A DNA stretch of 64,000 nucleotides from Cryptomeria japonica. Its lineage: Eukaryota > Streptophyta > Pinopsida > Cupressales > Cupressaceae. The notes beneath the pieces are model-generated. The model searched no databases. It was given only the letters and a program-made list of their open reading frames with translations, and was not told where the DNA came from. The translations under genes were made by a program, and so were the position numbers. The stretch covers positions 837,732,136 through 837,796,135 of the forward strand of contig NC_081411.1 in NCBI RefSeq assembly GCF_030272615.1, written 5' to 3'. The first letter of the stretch is position 1. The number at the start of each line of letters is the position of its first letter. Of this stretch, positions 13,092-26,200 are shown piece by piece.

Positions 13092-13887
13092 TGTGTATGG
13101 TGAAAATGGATAACAATAATAACAATATTGAAAGACTAAATGGATTCAACCACAAAACCCTAGCCTAACAATCAACAAAGATCCACCATAACATATGAAG
13201 ATTACCTAAGACAATGCAAATCACATGAAATCACAAAGATTATACCATCACATGTCCAATAGGGTTTTGATCTCCATTCTTCCTATCTCCCTTGATCTTG
13301 CTTGATATATTTGCTCTCAGAGTTTTGTATGCACAAGAGCTCAACAAAGAACGGAATGTGGTTGCAAGTAGGATCGTAGTGTAGCAAGTTGCATAAAAGA
13401 TCATTAGCATGAGTGATTAGGATCAATGATTAGGGTTTGATAGTGAAGAAAGCATCTTCTTAAATAGAAGACACAATATGAAATGGAGGGTTAAGATTGA
13501 GAGGTGTAAAAAGAGAGGTCGGCTAGGATTAGAGGGTAGGTAAAAGAAATACCAAAATAATGAAAGAGGTAGGTAGTGTAGGAATTAAGAGATGAATGAC
13601 ATGTGTCATGTGTAGAAAAAGCTAATGAATTAATTAAATAAATAAGGATTTATTTAATTAATAGAAGAAGTATGATAATTAAATAAATAAAAATATTTAT
13701 TTAATTTAGGAAAAGAATAATTTAAATAAATAAATGTATTTATTTAAATGAGAAATAAGGCTAGAAGAGGATAAATGAATTAATTAAATAAATAAAGATT
13801 TATTTAATTAATAGAAGAATTAGGCTTAGATAATTAAATAAACAAAATATTTATTTAATTTAAACATGACAATTTTGGGTGTCTACA
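13092..13887 (-). repeat. S1 5' LTR
   Basis: TG...CA ends. The right neighbour CATGG is the second copy of the target duplication. Same length as the other S1 LTR (796 bp). Confidence 0.9.
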
Positions 13888-13892
13888 CATGG

Positions 13893-14470
13893 TATCAAAG
13901 ATCTGGATTTCTGATCACCCTAAAAGGATGAGAGCATACTCTCCTACTCCAATGTCACATGCAACAATCAAAGCAAAAACATGTTCATTCCAAACCTATT
14001 AGAAATCACTAGGTGCCTAAAACATTAATAACAAACACCAAGTTTAGTTGTTTCTCCAAGGCAACCTGCAAAACCCAAGTTAGAAGTTTGATTTGTTGTC
14101 TTTGACTATCAATTCTACATAAAGCATGTTAGTAGTTTGATTTGGTGTGTTTGCCATGCGTATGCCAAGATTCTGCACAGATAATTAGTACCAAAATCCA
14201 AAACACAGAAAACAGAATGCAAAAACTAAACAAATTTCAAATAAAACACTGCATTTTTACCCCTGTTCTAGACTTTGCACAGGCGCAGAACTCAGGACAT
14301 AGGCACAAAATGTAGGACACAAGCGCAGAATGTCTTCAACACAGGCGTAGAATGCTCAACATAGGCGCAGAAGTCTCCAGAAAACCCTGCACGACCCTGT
14401 TTTTGGTTTTTTTGGCCTGCAAATCAACTTGAAAGCACTCAAAACACCATAAAGAGGTTAGAAGGTTAGT
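13893..14470 (-). other. T1 leader, PBS-proximal part
   Basis: Non-coding. Near 14275-14370 a short motif (CAGGCGCAGAA.. / CATAGGCGCAGAA) recurs four to five times at about 20-30 bp spacing. It resembles in layout the tandem repeats beside the S1 PBS. Confidence 0.5.
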
Positions 14471-14489
14471 GTTCACGTCGAGCTCACCA
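14471..14489 (-). other. T1 primer binding site (putative)
   Basis: Minus strand TGGTGAGCTCGACGTGAAC, five bases inside the 5' LTR. T3 has TGGTGAACCCGACGTGAAC at the same place, so the two Tat elements probably share a primer tRNA, which I could not name. Confidence 0.65.
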
Positions 14490-14494
14490 ATTAA

Positions 14495-16184
14495 TGTACG
14501 TTAGGAAATCGGAAATCATCACAAGACAAGATAAACATAATAGCTCAATCACAAATGCATTCATTGCAATGATCTATCCTAAACAACACTCAATAGAGAC
14601 ATGAAATAAGAACATTCAAAAGCAAAGATTATGCAAACCAAAGATGTGATTTGAATGCTCCTTCATGTGGCTCCATTGTTCTTCTTTCTTCTCCAAATAG
14701 CCTTTGTTTGTGGATCTCACCTTCAAGTGCATAAACCTAATGTGAAAGCAAGATTGATATTGGCACACGAGTACTAGAAGAAGTGATTATTTCTCATTAT
14801 CTGATTCTATGATTATGTGATTGCAAAAGTGATTACCAATTAGCCTTGATTGATGAAGATCATCCAATTTATAGATAAATTGGAGATAGGATCAAATTTA
14901 GCATGAAATGGATATTAGAAGCAATTGATTTCAAAATGGGAAAAATGAGTGAAAAGAAGAAGGTTATGACACCTTCTATGTCATGAATTATGACATATTG
15001 CCAATGCAAAGCTTAGAGGACTAGAACCCTATGACATTTTGCTATGCCAAGAGTATGACACATGAAGCACAAAAATAGGGAGCACTAAAGACAAGTTAAT
15101 TAGGTGGAAATTAGGAAATTAGAAAAAGTTGGAAATTAGGAATTAGGAAATAATGAAAATAGGAATTAGGAAATAATGAAATTAGAAATTAGGTAAATTA
15201 ATTAATAATTTGTCATTTATTAATTAATTCACAAAGAGGAATAATTAGCCAATTAAATGAACATTTAATTGTAATGAGAAGACTTAGGATAAATAAACAA
15301 TTTATTAATCCTAAAGGAAGAAATGACACACACAAGGTTAAATGATTAAATCACGAAACCCTAGAAGATGAATTAGGTCTTGAAAGATAATTGACTCGAT
15401 TTGATTTGATTTTGGATTGATAAATGACCAATGTGATAAATGATTTGATTGAGAAAATGCGCCAATTGACGAGGAATAATGACAAATTGATCCAAATTGA
15501 CACGATTGAGAAGGACGACGATCGATGACAAATTGATCATTAAATGACAAGATTGACAAAAAAGACAAGGATTGATGACAAAATAGGTTGCAAAGCGACA
15601 GGATTGAAAATGACCACAACTGATGACAAATCAATTGCAAAATGACAAGATCAAACATGACAACGATCGATGAAAAATCAATCGTTAAAACGACAAGATT
15701 GAAGGATTGATGATAAATCGACAAGATTGATAAGAGGGCAATGATCGATGACAAACCAATTGCAAAATGACAAGATCGAACATGACAATGATCGATGACA
15801 AATCGATCGTTAAAACGACAAGATTGAAGGATTGATGATAAATCAACAAGATTGATAAGAGGACAACAATCGATGATAAATTGATCGCAAGATTGACATG
15901 AGGACAAAACCCTAAATTAGGATTGACGATGTCCAAATAATGACAAATGATCATGCACATTGATGCAATAAGATAAGATCATGATTGGATAGTATTGTCG
16001 ACAAGACCAAATTCAAGAACGAGACGAATGAAGAATGTAGAAGAATGACTTGATGCTCGCAAATGATAAAAACCAAGTGCGAATCATAGGAGAAATGTTA
16101 ATGCGATGCAAAAACCTAAAATGAAGCAATGCGCAAATGTTAAAGTATGACTCCGCAAGCGTTGACCATTTTTAGGTGTCTACA
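14495..16184 (-). repeat. T1 5' LTR
   Basis: Begins on the minus strand with TGTAGACACC at 16184 and ends ...CGTACA at 14495, next to the PBS. Its partner is 1100-2777. A degenerate tandem array lies at about 15420-15900. The duplication AGTTG follows at 16185-16189. Confidence 0.92.
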
Positions 16185-16189
16185 AGTTG

Positions 16190-17198
16190 AAAAAGGATTT
16201 CAGTTACAATTCAAGAGTTGAAAATGCAAAATTATGAACAGAACTAGTTTGGAAATAGCAATTAGTAATCAAACTAGAGGTAACATCTTTCATTTGAATA
16301 ACAATGAAAAGATATGCTTGATTACACTTTTTGATGAAAGTTGGCTATGGCATAAGAGACTCTGTCATGTAAATTTTGATTGCATTGTGAAAATTAGTAC
16401 AACTAAGGAAGTTAGAGATTTACCTAAGATTGCTAAACCTCACAATCCGGTATGTAAGGAATGTCAATTTGGAAAACAAGTTAGAGCATCTTTTAAAAGT
16501 ATTCTAGAAAAATCCAATAATGCTCTTGACTTAATTCACACCAATTTATGTGGTCCAGCTAGAACTAAAAGCTTACAAGGTGATAGATATTTCATGCTAA
16601 TCAATGATGACTATTCTAGAATGTGTTGGGTTACTTTTCTCAGAGATAAATCAGAAGCACTTGGAAAATTCAAACTATTCAAAGCAATGGTAGAAAATGA
16701 AACCGGTAAGAAAATCAAATGTCTAAGATCAGATCAAGAAGGTGAATTTACATCTAAGGAATTTAATGCATTCTATGAACTAAATGGAATCAAAAGACAA
16801 TTATCAGCACCTCGGACACCACAGTAGAATGGAGTTGTAGAAAGGAAAAATAGAACTATCTTGGATGCACCTAGAAGTATGTTATCTAAAGAAAATCTAC
16901 CACATGTATATTGGAGAGAGGTGTCAAGTACAACGGTCTATACATTCAATAAAGTTCACATCAAAGGTGAAACCAATAAGACCCCTCATGAACTATGGTT
17001 CGGCATTACTCCTACTCTTAAATATTTCAGAATATTTGGAAGTAAATGTTATATTAGAAGAGATGAGTATATTGGAAAATTTGATCCTATAAGTGATGAA
17101 GGAATATTTCTTGGTTATTCATCTAAGAGAAAAGCATATAGATGTTTTAACAAAATATTGCATAAAATTGTTGAGAGTACAAATGTGAAAATTGATTA
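16190..17198 (+). pseudogene. int: Copia integrase
   Basis: The frame continues the interrupted protease. The zinc finger HKRLCH...CKECQFGK lies at about 16350-16480. The core has HTNLCGP where HTDLCGP is expected (first catalytic Asp to Asn), keeps the second Asp in RSDQEGEF, and keeps the Glu in NGVVERKNRT just after a TAG at 16825-16827 that stands at a Gln position. The copia GKFDP..DEGIFLGYSS motif follows at about 17080-17130. It is inactive. Confidence 0.85.
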
Positions 17199-18990
17199 AT
17201 AGTTTAGAGGAATGTCAAGGTATATAGACTCTATACTGGCAATAGAGATACTAACAAATGAACCTACATTGAACCCACCGGTAAAAAATGAAGATCCAAT
17301 TACACCCGTATCATCTAAAATTTCATTGCAACTGAGGAATTGCAGGAAACGAAGACACCCCGGTATGTAAGATTGAACCACTCTGAAAATCAGATAATTG
17401 GGAACAAGTATCAAGGAGTTATGACAAGAGGAAGACTGGCAAATGAAGAGGTATGTCTTATTTATCAAATTGAACCATTATCAATTAATGAGGCATGTGA
17501 AGATAAACACTGGATTAAAGCTATGGAAGAAGAATTAGAACAAATTGAAAAAAATAACACATAGACATTAGTTCCCCGACCTAAAGACAAAAATGTAATT
17601 GGAACAAAATGGGTATTCAGAAACAAACTTAATGAAGATGGTAAGGTAATCATAAATAAAGCAAGACTAGTGTGTAAGGGATATTCTCAAGAGAATAAAT
17701 TGATTATAATGAAACCTTTGCACCGGTAGCTAGAATTGAGGCAATTAGATTATTCTTGGCTTTTCTAGCACACAAGAACTACAAAGTATGTCAAATGGAT
17801 ATTAAATGTGCATTTCTGAATGGAGATCTTGAAGAAGAAGTTTACATTGAGCAACTTGATGGATTTTTATTGACAAATAATAAAGATATGGTTTGTAGGT
17901 TAAGGAAAGCTTTGTATGGACTGAAGCAAGCTCCAGGAGCTTGGTATGCTAGATTGGATAAATATCTTTTGAAGATTGGTTTTTCGAAAGGTAATGCTGA
18001 TAGTAACTTATACTGTAAAGTAACTAATCATGACATCTTGGTTATAGAAGTTTTTATTGATGATATAATCGTTGGAGGAGAAGATGGTTTATGTAAATAC
18101 TTTTCTATTGAAATGCAGGGAGAATTTGAAATGTCTATGATTGAAGAGATAAAATTCTTTGTAGGATTGAAGATTTCATAGACTGATAAAGGTATATTCT
18201 CAAGTCAATCTAAGTACTTGAAGGATTTACTAAAGAAATTTGGGATGGAAAACTCTAAATCAGTAAGCACACCTATGACTACAAATGACAAATTATCACT
18301 AGGGGATGAATCTAGACCTATTAATCTGACTAGGTACAAATCTACGATAGGAGGTTTATTGTATTTGACACAAACAAGACCTAATATTATTAATGCAGTA
18401 TGTATTGTTTCAAGATTTCAGAATAATCCTAGAGAAAATCATGAATCAACAGTAAAAAGGATTTTCTGATACTTACAAGGCACTACTAATCTTGGCTTAT
18501 GGTATCCTAGAGATGAAAACTTTGAATTATGTGCATACACAGATGCAAATCAAGTAGGAGATGTGGTTGATAGAAAAATCACCACTGGCGAAGCATTTTT
18601 TCTTGGACACAGACTAATTTCTTAGTTGAGTAAGAAACAAAGTTGCACATCTTTATCAACAACAAAATCAGAATATGTTGCAGTAGCAACTAACTGTACA
18701 CAGGTATTATGGCTTAAGCAAATGTTGAAGGACATAAAAGTAAAATGAAAGGAACCTATAACTATCTATTGTGATAACACTGCAACAATTGATATATCTA
18801 AGAATCTGGCACTACATTCTAAAACTAAACATGTTTCTGTCAAACTAAATTTTCTAAAGGAGAATGTTGAAGCAAAAGAAGTAAAATTGGTTTATGTGAA
18901 TACTAAAGAGTAGATTGCAAATATTTTCACTAAGCCTTTGCCTAAAGAAACTTTTGAATATCTCAAAGATTAGCTTAAGGTCATACCCCC
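17199..18990 (+). pseudogene. pol: Copia reverse transcriptase and RNase H
   Basis: After a linker with stops, RT begins near 17465. A frameshift at about 17695 lies upstream of the ETFAPVAR motif. The catalytic box reads FIDDIIVGG (usual YVDD; about 18052-18078), and ALYGLKQAPGAWY is intact. RNase H starts with AYTDAN (about 18533) and includes the TSEYVA-type motif and a CDN motif. In-frame stops include TAG at 17573 and 18623 at Trp positions, TAG at 18179 and 18911 at Gln positions, and TGA at 18467 at an Arg position. The frame ends near 18990. Confidence 0.85.
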
Positions 18991-19363
18991 ACTGGTAGAG
19001 ACTTAGATAGTTGATGTTTGTCATCAACCGACAAAATTAACAGAGAAATCTTTTACTCCGGCTTTGATGAGGAGAGCTACTTCTCAAGGGGAGTAGTTGG
19101 TATACTTAATTGGTTGGTATTTTGTATTTGAACTTGGTTTTGTTATTGCTTTGGCATTTGATGTCAAAGGGGGAGAATTTGATATAGAAAAACACATGTT
19201 ACTCCTAGGGGGAGAGATTGTTATTTTGGGAGAGATCGATTACTCTCTATATCTGAATTTAATCTCTTTTGGGAGATTGTTGGTTTTTGGTATTTGGCAT
19301 TTCTGTTTTGGCACTTTGATGGTTTTTCCATCTTGTGTTGCCATCAATGCCAAAGGGGGAGAT
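18991..19363 (+). other. Copia 3' untranslated region and polypurine tract
   Basis: Three purine runs occur: AAAGGGGGAGAA near 19157, AGGGGGAGAGA near 19207, and AAAGGGGGAGAT ending at 19363 directly before the LTR start TGTTGG. The last is the best PPT. The earlier two look like degenerate duplicates. Confidence 0.7.
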
Positions 19364-20147
19364 TGTTGGTATTTTGGATATGTTGATATGGTTTTGTCAT
19401 TGATGTCAACACCTATTAACACCTATCAACTTTGGCACTTTGGAGAATTGGCAATGTTCACCAGCAAGCGACTTTATGCATAGTCACTGGTATCTGGTTC
19501 ACTGATAGAATATAATGTTCACTAACACTTGGAATGACATGGAAAACACTTGGTTATGTTGAAGACATCATTTGGACACTTTGTCTTGGAGATTTGTTCA
19601 TTGGTATATTCGTATTTGCATATTTGTTGTTACTGGCAAATAGGTCCACAATAAGCACCGATAGGCTCATCTATTCTAGATCAGCACGACATGCTTTGGA
19701 GATGATTTATTATTGATGTAAATGCATTAAGCTGACATGTTGTATCGGTTATTGCATCAGTTATTAATTTACTTGTAAATTGCTTTTATTGTAATATCTT
19801 TTAGAGCCAACCTACTTTAATTGGTATTAGGTTATGGTATATATGTAAGATCTTATTTGTCAGATCGAAAAGCGATTGAAGGAAGGAATCATAAGAAGTT
19901 ATATGCGAGTAAAAGCAGAGCTATACACATAGCCATCATTTGAAGGTTGAAGGAAGGTTTTTGTGAAGCCATATAAGAACTACAGTAGTACTGAATCCAG
20001 TATATGAAGATGCTATTTTGAGCAATACATTATTATTGGATTTAACCATCCAATTGTAGTCAGTGTGACTCCTATTTTCGTTTGAGCAATGAGCTCTAGG
20101 CGCTTGGCCTTTCTGCATGTGCAGACCCCATTTGTATACACATACTA
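19364..20147 (+). repeat. Copia 3' LTR, right end not defined
   Basis: Begins TGTTGGTATT right after the PPT, as copia LTRs do. A TATA-like GGTATATATG lies near 19836. The 5' LTR is outside the window, so the end cannot be set by comparison. Sequence of the CHR2 LTR begins at 20148, and I see no proof of whether CHR2 cut this LTR or lies just beyond it. Confidence 0.6.
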
Positions 20148-21568
20148 TGTCATGCCCAAACTTTTTGGGCAAAACACAACCAATTTTATTTTATTTTTAA
20201 AATTTTTTTTTACACTTAATTACATGCATCCATATACTTAATTAGTTCTGACAACTTATCAAGTTGCCCCAACGATTTCTTAATTGATACTAAATACTAA
20301 CATAACAATTACGATAATTCCTATTATCATGCGAAACAATTATATTTTATAATGTACACATTAAATTCTCTCAAAAGTCCCTTTTCTTTTCAGTTGCACT
20401 TATTAGTACTTAATTAAATCCAATTCTACCAAATAGACATTAATATAATTACTAGGTTTGATCTCAATTATTTACTAATTATCAAGTTTCCTCCATCCGG
20501 TTACTATATCCTTCCTTAATAACTTAATTAAATAGGCTTATATTGTTTCAACACTATTGCTATTTCCTTGCATTAATATTATCTATTTGAATAGATACAA
20601 ATAAGGTGCCAATCTTTATTATGGTAATCAAATTATCTGATAAAAGTATCCACTTGGGTTAACGCATTTCGCAAGCCTTAGTCCATTAATTTTATCATAG
20701 AGAAATTATATTATGCCACTACAATACCCTCTTAAATTATTTGTTTAATTAACTATATTAAATCATCCCATTTATTTATTAAAACCATTTCATATTTCAT
20801 TTTCAATAATCACATTCCCTCTTGCTTTAAATTCAACCAATTAAACCTCTCAAATATATTTACCTAATAATGATAATAGTATTGTTGTAGAAAAATTTCA
20901 TTACCATTTCCATTAAATCCCAAACTAACTTATGGGAACCCAAAAATAACTTATCAACCCATTAAAATTTCCTAAAGATTAAACTCCATAAATAATTAAA
21001 ATTTAAATATCCTTTTTAAAAGTATACCCATATGTTTATAAAAAAAAAACATATATAGGTTACAAAAATATTTAATCAACAATTCGCCTATTCATTATAT
21101 TAAAATGTTTATTTAACATTTATAAAATATGAAGGTTTTAAATAAACATTTACATAAAAATCAATTTTTTACTTGCATGATTTAAACTACATATTTTTCA
21201 CATATATATATAAGTATTCATTCTCTAAAATATACTTGCCCCCCTTTTCAATTTAACTAAAATTAAATAATGTTGAAACCCTAATTTTCTTTATGTTTAT
21301 AAAATAAACCCTTTTAATATTTTTCATTTCTCAATTCCTACTACCATCTTTCGAACACCCTAATTTTTATTATTATAAAAAAAAGCTCTTCTATTCTTTT
21401 AAAATCCTCCTTACTTGCCCTAACCCCAAATTCTGGGTTAGGGCTTTTGTTTTATTATTTGTTCTTGAGTGCAAGTCCAAATGATGGAGTTATGGCAGAG
21501 GGCGGTCGAAGGAGGGGAGGAGCAGAGGGTTGGTTTAATGAAGAGGGGCGACAGGTTCTTCCCGGCCG

Positions 21569-21710
21569 CCACTGTGTGAACACACAGCGGCGGCGGTGGT
21601 CGGGCGCCGCACCACTATGTGTCCACACAGTGGCGGCCAAGGTGCCACACAACTGTGTGTCCACACAGTGGGGACACTGTGAGCGTCACCCACTGTCTGC
21701 CACATAGTGG
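21569..21710. repeat. CHR2 hairpin cluster (four CCACTGTGTG-type dyads)
   Basis: Four dyads with arms like CCACT(G/A)TGTG and CACA(C/T)AGTGG are separated by GC-rich spacers. The same arm motif occurs six or seven times in the CHR1-family LTRs at the equivalent position, although the surrounding LTR sequence is much diverged. Confidence 0.75.
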
Positions 21711-22300
21711 CAGACCTGTCAGATACTGATTCACCCCCCCCTCTCAGTATCTGTGGGAACCCTAACAGAGACAAATTTAAAAATTCAAACATAAATCCAC
21801 ACATGTGTCAAGTGACAAAAATAAAATACTTTTACAAAATTATGCATGAAATCGTGTCTCTTGTGGGATTTACATAAATCAATTAAATAACACTTAACAC
21901 ACATGCATCATTTACTATTACGAATAAAATACGACACAAATGGGGTGTTGTCTCTCCAAATAGACAAACCTTGGTTTTACGAACACACATAGGTCTAGGT
22001 TTGGTTCTCCATAATATTTTCATGGTCACATGGATAACTTTTCCTACACAACTCAATTACACATTAATAATTTCAAATAACCATATATAATATTAAACAC
22101 ATGAATTAGAATACACATCAAACACACTACATACAATTTACATTTGAACAATCCAATATATCTTATATCCAAATAATTTTGATCCATACATAAAGCATAC
22201 ATCCTATTTCTATCATCATAGTAAAGTCCTGCAAATCCAATAATGACATACATCATCTCAAATTTATCCTATTCTAGAATCATATCAAGTTCTATATCAT

Positions 22301-23224
22301 TGTTGGGTGAATATTTTGTCACCAGCATACTAATGACAAAACGTAAAATTCACACAATGCTATGCTAAGAAATTAATCTCTCCTCTCATCAAGGGGAGGT
22401 TCCCTATGAAATTTCTCCTCTAATTAACAAGAAATTAAATTGGTGGGTTGGTGTTGGGCATATAACTCTTTTTTTTCAGAGTTTATGTATTCTCCCTTCG
22501 CCTAGTTACAGTTTCTCTACCTCTTCAGATATTCAAAGAAAAGAACTATTAATCTAATAAACTATACTAAGAGTTACTTTTAAGCAGCACAAAGTCTCCT
22601 TTATGGTAACATTGATTTACACTAATTGTTACAAATTAAACAAGTAGAAACTTAGCTTAAAGCTCAAAGTCTTTAAGTGTAAATTTCTAATCAATTAAAC
22701 TACTAATAACAACAACAATACAAAGCTTACTACAAGTTACTTCCTTTATCAGCAGATTTCTCAAGCATGCTAAGAGCACAAAGACTATTGGCAGGATTTG
22801 AGAGCTCTTTAACCATGTAGCAATATCTTAAGATCAAATATGTAAAGATAATATGTATTCAATGGACATAGGAACATTAAATAATATAAACAAATTTATT
22901 GATACGACACAAAGTTTTCAATCAACAAAACTATTTTCTTTATTTGTTTGATTGAATTCTTATCACAAAAGCTCAAAGTCTAAATTGGGATAAAAATCTA
23001 GTAGAGTTTTGCTAAGCATGAAAAAGATGAAAATATTTACAAAAAGGTCCCCCTTATATAGGAAAAGAAGTTGAGAAAAATGTGGGCACAGTTGACTTAT
23101 TCAACTGCACAGTCCTATTTTACTACAACTACTACATAAAGAAAATGTGCAGCTGCATAAAAATTTACAACATCTATTGGTGCAGCTGCATGAAGGAAGA
23201 GTGTCAAAAGGGGGAACTTCATTC
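22301..23224 (-). other. E left terminal region, promoter-like in the minus direction
   Basis: No coding content. On the minus strand there is a TATA-box-like TATATAAGG at about 23060-23052. Inverted repeats built from GTGCAGCTGCAT (about 23148 and 23181) and from GCACAGTTGA/TCAACTGCAC (about 23087-23110) lie just before it. A segment 23172-22301 read on the minus strand would start TGTTGTAAAT and end CACCCAACA like a copia LTR. No second copy and no PPT was found, so I do not call it an LTR. Confidence 0.45.
23049..23060 (-). promoter_or_regulatory. TATA-box-like motif in E
   Basis: TATATAAGGGGG on the minus strand, pointing toward the left terminus and away from the reading frame. This orientation is what an LTR promoter would have. 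Pattern match only. Confidence 0.3.
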
Positions 23225-26200
23225 TTAATTCTCTTCTTCATTGGATTTCTGAAAACCTTCAAACTTGGTGAGGATAGCTTTGACCTTTGCTTCATTCGGC
23301 ATCAAGGTAGAACTTGTGATGATTTGAACACGAGATATCACATCTTGGATCTTCACTTGCTTCTTCTTAACATCCTTTAGCATGGATGTGAGTACTTCAA
23401 AGCTGACTTGAATTTCTAACAATTTATCAAATGTATCAAGGGAGAAGTCTTGTCCCGTGCACTAGTCCATCAAGGAAGGAAATTCTTGGGTGACGACCTC
23501 AGCAGTGACGAGATTTTGATCACCATCATACAAATAGCAAGGGAGATCACCTACTTTAGCAAAAATAAGGTCAACCTCATCATCACCTTCTTTCTTTTCA
23601 TGATCTAGTTCTGCAATCATTAATTTCATTGTCTCTTGTTTATGAGACAATAATGACAAGATGTGAATATACTTCTCTCTTGTGGGAATTACCTTGTTCT
23701 CAACCAGGACATCTATCTTGAAATCCTCCATTTTGCTCCAAAGGGTAGTGCTTTTCACAACTTCCTCAATTTCCTGGGATAAAGAGGTTTTGAGTCCTTG
23801 CATCTGACTCTAGACCACTTCATAATCAGACAATAGCTCCACCATTGAACTCAGGAGATGAGAGCCTTCTAACCTTAGTCGTGAGATCAATTCGTCCATT
23901 ACTCGACCCTTAGCTCCTACCTACTCAATCTTCTTGATAGCTTTAGTGTCTATTGATGAGCCTATAGGTTCAATGTCTTGAGAAGATTGTGTTACCTTTA
24001 AGAGGACGTTGGTTAACTACTCACACTTCTGCTTCAAGATATTTTTCTCATCCCTCTCCTGATCCAATCTTCTTAACAAAGAATTAAGGGATGTCTAAGA
24101 ATCTAATTTCACACTTTCATGTGTCTCCACTCTAAGCTCCACAAGCTGCATGGTATAATCTTCTAATCGTATGCTACCTTTGTCCTTATCTGACGATGGC
24201 ACCATAACTTTAGTGTATTTTCTTTTGGAAGCCGGGTCTACTACCACCCGAGATACTGTCTTTGGCTTCTTTGTTCCCTTAGGCTTTGGAGGAACCAAAA
24301 GTTCAAAGTCAAATTCATCAGGAGATATTACCTATTTCTTCCTTTTAGGGGCCACTACTTCCTTCCAAGGGGGTAGTTCTGGATTGGATGATGGAGTAGT
24401 GGCTCCTTGCTGACCTGGGGTCGAAGATTCTGGAATAGGTTGACTGGAACTTGGAGTAGTTGCAAGTGTAACTGATGGTGCTGATATTGAAGCATCTAAT
24501 GGAACATCTGTTGCCGGTACCTCTTCAATTATTGGTGGAAGAGTTGAGGGTGCCGTTAGTGTAACTTCAGAGATTACCAGTGAAGGGATGGTTGTGATGG
24601 TGGTAGTAATGACTGGTAAATCTACCGACACCTGTTCTACAAGTGCATCTTGCAAAGTTTCATTAAAGTCCATCATGGTAGATTCAAAAGTAGATGAAGG
24701 GATATCATCTAAAGTAGAGAAGTTGGTTATTGTAAAAAATTGACCAGTAGTCTCTGATTGCAGCATGCCCATACTTAGATCTCCATCTTCATGAACATCT
24801 TCATCTTCTTGATCAGAATCGGAGTCAGAATCAATAGAGTGAACAACTACTTGTGAAGTGGTTGTTGTATCAACTTCAATTGAACGTGGCACTTCTTCTG
24901 TCAGTACTTCCTCTTGTTGAGGAATTTCACCTTCTTTGACCTCTTTACCATTTCCAACTTCACTGATAGGTGGTTGTTCTGGCTCTTTTGCTGCTACCTC
25001 CTATGACACTGATGATGATTCGCCTTGTTTTGACCCTTTAACTATACATTTTATTTTAGGCCCTTTACCTTTTAATTATACCACTAGAGTTGAAGATAGT
25101 GCTTGTGAGTCTACCCTATTCTTGGTTCTAGTTTCAGTTGTTGCTATCTTGCCCAATGGACCATCACTGTTGTCATCATCTCCCAAACTAGTGGGAAACT
25201 GTTTCATCCTGAGATTCTTCTTTAGCAAATAAGCATTGGTGTTTGCTATGACAGGAGAGATCCTTTGAGTAATGGACTTTCTTTCCTTCTTCGACCATTG
25301 CACAAGTGAGAGTGGGGAGTCAGCAATCTTCTTCTCATAGTAAATAGGATCCACTATGTCATTTGTGTCTTCCATAGTCATTGGGATCTTAGCTAGATCC
25401 AGATTCTCAATTTGTTCCAGAGTAAGGCGGTTGAAGTCCATCCTCCTTATATCCTCCTCATCGTGACAGTCCGCCCAAACATCTTCAAACCTATAGACAT
25501 GAGTGTATGTCCTTTTGAGCTTGCTCTTTATACCCCGAAAATCAAAATCAGTTCAAGCCTTGAATCTTCTCATGGTATTCCACTGCATCTCCTCTTCCAT
25601 ATTTTTGGCTTTGGGATTAGTTAGCATGGAATACCTACCAATTGACTCTGAGAATTTCAGCCCAGTCTTGTGTACTTGTGATTGTTTCTCATGCACACTA
25701 ATCAGTTGTCTGCATAGCTCCATTAGGACAATTTTATCTGAAGGAAACCTTGGAAGAATAAAGGGCTCACTTGAGAAGAATCCAATCTGGATATAGGTAA
25801 AGGTGGGGAATTGAAGGAAGACACACCCAAAGTGGGACACCTTGCTGTAAGTGGCCTCTGATATTCTTCTCTTATACAGGCCTTTATCAAAAATGCACTT
25901 CCAAACAACAAAGAAAGCATCATTAACCCTCCTATAATGATTACCTTGATTTTTGATAGTGAGTTGATCATAGTATTCTCAAACAGGCACTATTCTTATG
26001 TCACCCTTAATTGACAAGCTTGGATATTGCCTCATAGAGATAGCTGTGTAAACTAGGTATGAGGTCATATAAAACTTCAGTGTTACCTTGACCTCTTTTA
26101 GTTGGGTGCAAAGCACATCATTGATTTGTTCTTCCCAATCAATTCTTGCAGCTCCCTTTCTGATTATATTCATATAGTAAATCATCTAGCTTTGGAAATA

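Larger units (their letters stand above)
11638..13887 (-). mobile_element. S1: short non-autonomous LTR element nested in T1
   Basis: Two 796-bp LTRs (11638-12433 and 13092-13887) bracket a 658-bp internal region. Perfect CATGG duplications flank it at 11633-11637 and 13888-13892. Orientation is minus: the PPT lies at 12434-12447 and the PBS at about 13071-13088. There is no coding sequence for gag or pol. Its LTR start (TGTAGA.ACC), PPT and the first 120 bp after the PPT resemble T1, so it looks like a deletion derivative of a T1-like Tat element that uses proteins in trans. The size fits the TRIM/SMART-like class. Confidence 0.9.
1100..16184 (-). mobile_element. T1: Ty3/gypsy Tat-type retrotransposon, full span, with S1 inside
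   Basis: The LTR copies are 1100-2777 and 14495-16184, both TG...CA. Flanking duplications AGTTG lie at 1095-1099 and 16185-16189. On the minus strand the order is 5' LTR, PBS, leader, gag, protease, G-patch-like segment, RT, RNase H, second RNase H, integrase, PPT, 3' LTR. A second RNase H between RNase H and integrase is the hallmark of the plant Tat lineage. The coding region has several stops and a frameshift, gag lacks its N-terminal part, and one integrase catalytic Asp is lost, so this copy is dead. S1 (11638-13887) is nested in its leader. Confidence 0.92.
1..20147 (+). mobile_element. Decayed Ty1/copia retrotransposon, interrupted by T1
   Basis: The element enters from the left edge of the window. 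Its gag and protease lie at 1-1099 and the rest of pol at 16190-18990, followed by a purine tract and a 3' LTR from 19364. Protease, integrase, RT, RNase H is the copia domain order. The two halves join precisely once T1 and one copy of AGTTG are removed, because the conserved copia protease-to-integrase linker then reads through. Several TAG/TGA codons and one frameshift make it inactive. Its right boundary is unclear: it is last recognisable just before the CHR2 LTR at 20148. Confidence 0.85.

Noticed and set aside
22301-23172. Possible copia-type LTR (TGTTGTAAAT ... CACCCAACA on the minus strand)
   Set aside because: No second copy, no adjoining PPT or PBS; only the TG/CA ends and a TATA-like motif support it.
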